DNA from: an uncultured beta proteobacterium
Lineage (GTDB): Bacteria; Pseudomonadota; Gammaproteobacteria; Burkholderiales; Burkholderiaceae
NCBI GenBank assembly: GCA_903843315.1
Contig: CAIMPQ010000015.1
Span: 1-27,810 of the forward strand
Direction: 5' to 3'
DNA: 27,810 nucleotides
Part shown: positions 23,465 to 27,810 of the stretch, in pieces
Layout of the letters: the number at the start of each line of letters is the position of its first letter
Position numbering within the stretch: the stretch's first letter is position 1
The notes under the pieces: generated by a model
Told to the model about the DNA's origin: nothing
Databases searched by the model: none
Seen by the model: the letters and a program-made list of their open reading frames with translations, nothing else
Made by a program: the position numbers and the translations under genes

Positions 23465-24319
23465 ATGATCCGCAATATTCAGACCGTAATACCGGGCATA
23501 GCCACTTCAGATGGTGCGGGTGTGAAGCTGCGCCGTAGCCTTGGCGGCCAGCAACAAGTCAGATTAGATCCCTTCTTGATGTTGGATGAGTTTTCATCAA
23601 ATGATCCTAATAACTATGTTGCAGGATTTCCTGCGCATCCGCATCGGGGTTTCGAGACTGTCACGTACATGCTTGAAGGGCATATGCTGCATGAAGACCA
23701 TCTCGGTAGCCAAGGTCATCTCAAGACAGGTGGTGTCCAGTGGATGACCGCAGGACGCGGGATTATTCATTCAGAAATGCCTCAGCAGGACAGTGGCGCT
23801 ATGCGCGGTTTTCAGTTGTGGATCAATTTGCCAGCAAATGAGAAGATGAAAGCTGCCGGATATCTGGATATACAAGCAGAAAATATTCCAAAGATATCTC
23901 TGCCAAATGGTGGCGCAGTAAAAGTCATCGCAGGTGCCTTTGAGAATGAGGGCGAGAGTATTACCGGCCCAATCCAAGGCATTACTACTGCACCGCTATT
24001 CTTGGATGTTCATCTGCCACCCAACGCAGAATTTGCGCATCGGATTCCTCAAGAGCTCAACGCTTTTATCTATATTTACGAGGGTGAGCTTGAAGTGGGT
24101 GGTCCCATGAGAGCGGTTCCTAAGCAGGCCGCTATTGTGCTTGGCGACGGTGATCGCCTCAAAACCAAAGCTGGTAGTTTGGGCGCCCAATTTATTGTTC
24201 TAGCAGCAAAGCCTTTACATGAACCTATTGTTCAGCATGGACCCTTTGTAATGAATACGCGCGCAGAAATTGAACAGGCCATTGATGATTATCAAAATAA
24301 TCGCTTTGTGATCTCTTGA
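23465..24319 (+). CDS. Pirin family protein
   Basis: Bicupin of 284 residues starting at ATG 23465, seven bases after the CMD stop; an ATG at 23417 would force overlap and adds no family sequence. The metal ligands fit human pirin: His58 and His60 (FPAHPHRGFE), His102 and Glu104 (IIHSEMP). WMTAGRGI (93-100) and FQLWINLP (116-123) are also typical. Some bacterial pirins have quercetinase activity, others act as redox-responsive regulators or modulate pyruvate dehydrogenase, so the role is open. Its TGA overlaps the next ATG (TGATG), coupling translation to the methyltransferase. Confidence 0.92.
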   Translation: MIRNIQTVIPGIATSDGAGVKLRRSLGGQQQVRLDPFLMLDEFSSNDPNNYVAGFPAHPHRGFETVTYMLEGHMLHEDHLGSQGHLKTGGVQWMTAGRGIIHSEMPQQDSGAMRGFQLWINLPANEKMKAAGYLDIQAENIPKISLPNGGAVKVIAGAFENEGESITGPIQGITTAPLFLDVHLPPNAEFAHRIPQELNAFIYIYEGELEVGGPMRAVPKQAAIVLGDGDRLKTKAGSLGAQFIVLAAKPLHEPIVQHGPFVMNTRAEIEQAIDDYQNNRFVIS

Positions 24320-25476
24320 TGATTCATTGGGATGAGGTTGGTAAATCCGGTAGTGCAAGATGGCATTCAGAAAATGCTATTAAACCTCACCAAAAAGTCA
24401 TTCTTGCTGACGACACCTTAACAGCAGATCTGGCCTATCGATCAGCGTGTGAAGGTACTGCAATGCTCTATCGGGGCGACTTTCAGAATGCGAGGCAACT
24501 CTTACAAGCTTTAGTGAGAAGGGTTGATAAACCCTCCAAGAAATCCACTAGAGTTGATAGGGTTGTAAAAGAGAAAGCCAAAAGTCCTTTAGATATCTTC
24601 AATCTTCATCGTCTTGCGCAATCACAACGTGCTCGCGTACTGGGGATGGTTCTCATTCAAATTAATGCTGATCACACGATCCCATTAAGACGTGCGCCGG
24701 ATGTTTCTCAAGCCTGCCTCGAGGCTTATGGGGAGCAGACAGAGCCTTATGTCATTTCGCTCCGGGAATTGCTTGGCGTCATTAGCGCTCACGAGTGGCG
24801 CAAGAAGGGTGTGCCGGTTTTAGCTAGGGATGATGAAGAGATCCGCATCCATCCACACTACGGCGTGTTCTCACCGATCCGCGGGGAATATATTGAATTG
24901 GTTCTCAAGGCACCTCTGCCAAGCGCCATTCAAAAAAATTCCATTGCCTTTGATATTGGCGCGGGTACTGGGGTGCTCTCAGTGGTATTGGCAATGCGAG
25001 AAATCAAACAGATTATTGCAACCGATCTTGACGATCGCGCAATTGCTTGCGCCAAAGAAAATATTGCACGCTTAGGCCTATCCTCTCAGATTGAAGTTCT
25101 GAAAACGAATCTCTTCCCAGAAGAGAAAGCGGCACTGATTGTTTGTAATCCGCCGTGGTTGCCAGCAAGACCCAGCTCTTCTTTAGAGCACGCTGTATAC
25201 GACCCTGAGAGCCAGATGTTAAAAGGCTTTCTGGAAAATCTGAAAGATCATTTGCTCATGGGCGGTGAAGGATGGCTCATTCTTTCTGATTTGGCTGAAC
25301 ACTTAGGTTTGCGAACCAGAGCAGAGCTGCTTCTTTGGATTCAGAATGCAGGATTGAAGGTTCTTGGGCGCTTAGATACTAAACCTACACATCAAAAGGT
25401 ATTTGATCAGGAAAATGCTCTGTACAAAGCCCGTTCTGCAGAAATTACCTCTCTATGGCGTTTGGCATCAGCCTAA
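24319..25476 (+). CDS. Class I SAM-dependent methyltransferase (NPPW type, PrmC/RlmG-like)
   Basis: Cytoplasmic protein of 385 residues from the ATG at 24319, which overlaps the pirin stop codon. The C-terminal half is the methyltransferase: motif I FDIGAGTGVL (211-220), acidic ATDLDDR (234-240) and the catalytic NPPW (277-280). NPP[YFW] is used by enzymes methylating amide or amino nitrogens (PrmC/HemK, RlmG, RsmC, N6-adenine enzymes). The N-terminal 190 residues include a basic linker (about 68-88) and HPHYGVFSPIRGEY (178-191); I do not recognise the rest. The substrate could be protein or RNA. The TPR glycosyltransferase gene follows 40 bases later. Confidence 0.88.
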   Translation: MIHWDEVGKSGSARWHSENAIKPHQKVILADDTLTADLAYRSACEGTAMLYRGDFQNARQLLQALVRRVDKPSKKSTRVDRVVKEKAKSPLDIFNLHRLAQSQRARVLGMVLIQINADHTIPLRRAPDVSQACLEAYGEQTEPYVISLRELLGVISAHEWRKKGVPVLARDDEEIRIHPHYGVFSPIRGEYIELVLKAPLPSAIQKNSIAFDIGAGTGVLSVVLAMREIKQIIATDLDDRAIACAKENIARLGLSSQIEVLKTNLFPEEKAALIVCNPPWLPARPSSSLEHAVYDPESQMLKGFLENLKDHLLMGGEGWLILSDLAEHLGLRTRAELLLWIQNAGLKVLGRLDTKPTHQKVFDQENALYKARSAEITSLWRLASA

Positions 25477-25516
25477 ATAGCTTTAAAATTATTCCAAAAT
25501 AAACTTAAGCTTCCAA

Positions 25517-27382
25517 ATGCTCCAAAAAGTCTTCGACGCTTTACAGTTAAATAAATTAGATGAAGCCGAGCTTCTTCTGAAAGAGATTATTCGGTTGGAC
25601 TCTAATAATCCAGATGCTTTGCATTTGATGGGAATCGTTTGTGGCATGCAAGGCCGACCAGAAGATGCCTTGCTTCTTCTGAATCAGTGCTTAGAAATTA
25701 CCCCAGATAACCCGCTGCTTCATTTTAATATTGCAAAAGCGTTTTCCTCTCTACAAAAAGATCAAGAAGCCATTAAGCACCATCTCAAGGCGGTTGAATT
25801 AGACCCCAGTAATCAAGATGCATGGCTTAATTACGGCAGAAGTCTAGATAACCTACGTCAACGTGAGGAAGCACTGGCTTGCTATGAAAGGGCCTTAGAA
25901 CTCAAGCCAGATTTAATGGAGGCTTGGTTTAATAAGGGTAAGATTTGCGGCGAATTAAAGCGTTATGAAGACGCTTTGTGTGCTTACATCACAGCCTATC
26001 AGCTTCGGCCCACTGAGCCTTTTTTATTGGGAATTATTCAACATTACAAAATGCTTATCTGTGACTGGCAGGATTTAGAGGGTTTGTATTTAAAAGTACA
26101 GCAAGACTTACGCAATCTTGAAAAGGTCGTTGAGCCGTTTGGCTTCCAGGGAATTTCTAGGTCAGAAAGCGATCTTTTATTAGCAGCAAAAATATTTGTT
26201 GAAACAAGATTTCCAGCAACTAAAGTGAACTCTATTAAATCCATAGAGTCTGGCGAGCGAAAAATTCGAATTGCTTATTTGTGTGGGGAGTTTAGAGATC
26301 AAGCCACCTCTGTTTTGATGACGGGTGTCTATGAGTGCCATGATCAAAGCCATTTCGAGGTCTACGCCTTAGATAATGGCTGGAATGATGGCGGTCGGTT
26401 GCGCCCTAGAATGGAAAAAGCTTTTAAGGAGATGATTGATATTAGCTCTATGACGGATCAATCAGTTATCGAGTTAATTCAGGATTTGAAGATTGATATT
26501 TTGATTAACTTAAATGGGTACTTTGGGGAGGCTCGGCAAAACATTTTTGCACATCACGCTGCCCCTATTCAGGTAAATTACCTTGGTTTTCCGGGAACGC
26601 TAGGTGCGGAGTATATGGATTACCTCATTGCGGATTCTCTTGTTATCCCCCCCGAGAGCCGCCCGTTTTATTCTGAAAAAATTGCCTATCTCCCGAATAC
26701 CTATCAGGCAAATGACTCCAAGCGGATAATTGCAGATCAGAAATTCTCAAGAAAGGAATTGGGATTACCTGAATCAGGATTTATTTTTTGCTGCTTTAAC
26801 AATAATTACAAAATTACACCGGAAACTTTTGATGGCTGGATGAGAATTCTCAAAGCAGTGGACGGAAGCGTTCTTTGGTTAATTGAAGATAATGCTCCCG
26901 CAGTCAGAAACCTGAAGGCTGAGGCTTTCAAGCGTGGTATTTCACCAGATAGAATTATTTTTGCCTCTAGGTTGCCTCTTCCCGAACATCTAGCGAGGCA
27001 TCAAGTGGCAGACCTTTTCTTAGATACCCTTCCCTACAACGCACATACCACTGCAAGCGATGCTTTATGGGCTGAGTTGCCGGTTTTAACTTGCGTTGGC
27101 AATACCTTTCCGGGAAGAGTCGCTGCTAGCTTGTTAAACGCTATTGGTCTTAATGAATTAATTACGTTTTCCCAGGAGGAGTATGAGAGCCTCGCTATTG
27201 CGTTGGCTAATCATCCCCAAAAATTGCAGCAGATAAAAGATCGCTTGCATGCTAACCGCCTTACCCAGCCACTTTTCAATACACCACTTTTTACTAAACA
27301 TCTAGAGTCTGCATATACAAAAATGTATGAGCGCTATCAGGCGCATTTAGTTCCCGACCACATTTCGATCGAGGCTGAGTAA
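25517..27382 (+). CDS. TPR-repeat O-GlcNAc transferase-like glycosyltransferase (GT41, SPINDLY/OGT type)
   Basis: Cytoplasmic protein of 621 residues. Residues 1-170 hold about five TPR repeats (for example AWLNYGRSLDNLRQREEALACYERALELKP). After a linker, residues 250-600 form the OGT catalytic region: NLNGYFGEAR (331-340), HHAAPIQVNYLGFPGTLG (346-363), CFNNNYKITP with Lys432, and LPYNAHTTASDALWAELPVLT (505-525). These match sugar-nucleotide-binding elements of GT41 enzymes. The first catalytic motif, HP-S in animal OGT, reads DQATS (261-265), with Gln262 at the His position. It may glycosylate proteins such as flagellin or adhesins, but acceptor and donor are unknown. No good ribosome site precedes the ATG. 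Confidence 0.92.
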   Translation: MLQKVFDALQLNKLDEAELLLKEIIRLDSNNPDALHLMGIVCGMQGRPEDALLLLNQCLEITPDNPLLHFNIAKAFSSLQKDQEAIKHHLKAVELDPSNQDAWLNYGRSLDNLRQREEALACYERALELKPDLMEAWFNKGKICGELKRYEDALCAYITAYQLRPTEPFLLGIIQHYKMLICDWQDLEGLYLKVQQDLRNLEKVVEPFGFQGISRSESDLLLAAKIFVETRFPATKVNSIKSIESGERKIRIAYLCGEFRDQATSVLMTGVYECHDQSHFEVYALDNGWNDGGRLRPRMEKAFKEMIDISSMTDQSVIELIQDLKIDILINLNGYFGEARQNIFAHHAAPIQVNYLGFPGTLGAEYMDYLIADSLVIPPESRPFYSEKIAYLPNTYQANDSKRIIADQKFSRKELGLPESGFIFCCFNNNYKITPETFDGWMRILKAVDGSVLWLIEDNAPAVRNLKAEAFKRGISPDRIIFASRLPLPEHLARHQVADLFLDTLPYNAHTTASDALWAELPVLTCVGNTFPGRVAASLLNAIGLNELITFSQEEYESLAIALANHPQKLQQIKDRLHANRLTQPLFNTPLFTKHLESAYTKMYERYQAHLVPDHISIEAE

Positions 27383-27391
27383 GCCAGGGTG

Positions 27392-27436
27392 GCAACAAAA
27401 AACCCCTAAATCCGTTAGGAAGAAGGGGTTTGTTGC
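27392..27436 (-). terminator. Long hairpin, best read as a minus-strand terminator
   Basis: GCAAC plus AAACCCC (27392-27406, with a three-A bulge) pairs with GGGGTTT plus GTTGC (27425-27436). On the minus strand the GGGG arm is followed by six Ts, the usual layout for a Rho-independent terminator. An outer AGCCAGG/CCTGGCT pair (27382-27388, 27450-27456) and an inner CCTAA/TTAGG pair could extend or compete with it. It lies just downstream of the tRNA-like 3' end on the minus strand. The glycosyltransferase transcript may use the stem, but no U-tract follows on the plus side. Confidence 0.65.
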
Positions 27437-27462
27437 AGCCATTTCAATGCCTGGCTAGTAAA

Positions 27463-27485
27463 TGGTGGGTCGGCGGAGATCGAAC
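27463..27485 (-). pseudogene. tRNA-like 3' end fragment (candidate attachment-site remnant)
   Basis: Reading the minus strand, GTTCGA of a T-loop (27485-27480) is followed 14 bases later by GACCCACCA, a tRNA acceptor end with discriminator A and encoded CCA. No D arm, anticodon arm or matching 5' acceptor (GGGTC...) lies upstream on that strand. The T-loop is one base short if the arm lengths are counted from CCA. The acceptor resembles tRNA-Lys, but identity is uncertain. A displaced tRNA 3' end beside a terminator is what an integrated element leaves at its distal border. Chance similarity remains possible. Confidence 0.45.
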
Positions 27486-27549
27486 TAAAAGCTACTTTCC
27501 GCTCTAAATACAGGCACTTGGAAGAGGTCAAAAGAGTTCGAATTTCACT

Positions 27550-27571
27550 AAGTACCCCCAAAAGTACCCCC
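27550..27571. repeat. Tandem direct repeat AAGTACCCCC x2
   Basis: Two exact copies of AAGTACCCCC (27550-27559 and 27562-27571) are separated by AA, giving a 12-base period of about one helical turn. Read on the minus strand it is GGGGGTACTT repeated. I recall similar GGGGGTAC-type repeats near tRNA-borne integration sites of tyrosine-recombinase elements, where they could be arm sites; that link is not shown here. The repeat lies between the tRNA-like fragment and the gene at 27628. Confidence 0.6.
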
Positions 27572-27627
27572 ACATTCCATCCTTACAATTTGCTTTAATT
27601 GTCTTCATATTGTGAAGGGAGTTACTG

Positions 27628-27810
27628 ATGGAAAAAGAATCATATACGCGCACTGAGTTGTATGAACTTTTATGGACTGAGCCGGCCACTAAGGTTGCGC
27701 TGAGGATTGGACTCTCCGATGTGGCCCTTGGCAAGTGGTGCAAGCAGTACGGCGTACCAAAGCCGCCATTAGGTTACTGGGCCAAGCTGGAGCATGGGAA
27801 GGTAACAGAA
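27628..27810 (+). CDS. Unrecognised protein, N-terminal part only (runs off window)
   Basis: Open frame of 61 codons to the right edge without a stop. The ATG at 27628 has AAGGGAG six bases upstream, an excellent ribosome site. The visible protein starts MEKESYTRTELYELLWTEP and continues with TKVALRIGLSDVALGKWCKQ and YGVPKPPLGYWAKLEHGK. The middle reads like a helix-turn-helix: a helix, a short turn, then SDVALGKWCKQYG as a recognition helix. I have the impression of similar YTREELYE-W/SDVAL-K/PPRGYWAK proteins of unknown function on mobile elements, but can name no family. It lies just inside the putative island border. An apparent antisense frame at 27528-27743 is a shadow. Confidence 0.75.
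   Translation, partial: MEKESYTRTELYELLWTEPATKVALRIGLSDVALGKWCKQYGVPKPPLGYWAKLEHGKVTE

Noticed and set aside
27383..27627. An intact tRNA or CRISPR-like array in this 245-base gap.
   Set aside because: Only a tRNA 3' end is visible, and the only repeat is a two-copy 10-mer without spacers.
27528..27743. 71-aa minus-strand frame at the right end.
   Set aside because: Overlaps the well-supported 27628 gene, and part of it is simply the translated tandem repeat.

Overview
The window looks like chromosome of a freshwater betaproteobacterium of the Burkholderiaceae, most like Polynucleobacter. This is an inference from moderate GC, tight gene packing, three orphan TctC/Bug-type substrate-binding proteins, a TAXI-TRAP uptake operon, and several betaproteobacterial metabolic genes. 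No rRNA gene, intact tRNA gene or CRISPR array is visible, and no intergenic stretch exceeds about 250 bases.

Layout, left to right. (1) 1-3367: a SulP anion transporter cut by the window edge behind a DUF2177 membrane protein, a universal stress protein with its own terminator, and an M23 peptidoglycan peptidase. (2) 3430-11650: a probable hydroxy-acid or acid-sugar catabolic locus. Its core is a leftward four-gene operon (D-2-hydroxyacid dehydrogenase, DapA-like lyase, TAXI binding protein, fused TRAP permease). Around it lie a mandelate-racemase-type enolase-superfamily enzyme and two paralogous 3-hydroxyacyl-CoA-dehydrogenase-like enzymes. (3) 11678-15124: a cytochrome b561-like protein facing a c556-type cytochrome, an M50 site-2 protease, then a rightward cluster of two very small genes (55 and 45 aa), a DODA-type dioxygenase and the fluoride channel CrcB.

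(4) 15128-20632: a leftward six-gene run of TctC, MmgE/PrpD, D-2-hydroxyacid dehydrogenase, two half-size ChrA transporter proteins and a second TctC. (5) 20726-21806: an ABM-domain protein facing the tRNA hydroxylation protein TrhO. (6) 21895-27382: a rightward cluster of TctC, carboxymuconolactone-decarboxylase-like protein, pirin, methyltransferase and a TPR/O-GlcNAc-transferase-like glycosyltransferase. (7) 27383-27810: a hairpin, a tRNA-like 3' end on the minus strand, a tandem 10-mer repeat, and the start of an unrecognised gene. This looks like the edge of an integrated element.

The dominant theme is uptake and oxidation of small organic acids. Binding proteins (TAXI, TctC) sit beside dehydrogenases, a dehydratase-type enzyme and a lyase, while no TctA or TctB membrane partner is in view. 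The most unusual points are a ChrA pair inside an organic-acid operon, two overlooked small genes beside a site-2 protease, candidate operators in the catabolic locus, a GT41 protein with Gln at the usual HP-motif His, and the apparent island boundary at the right end.
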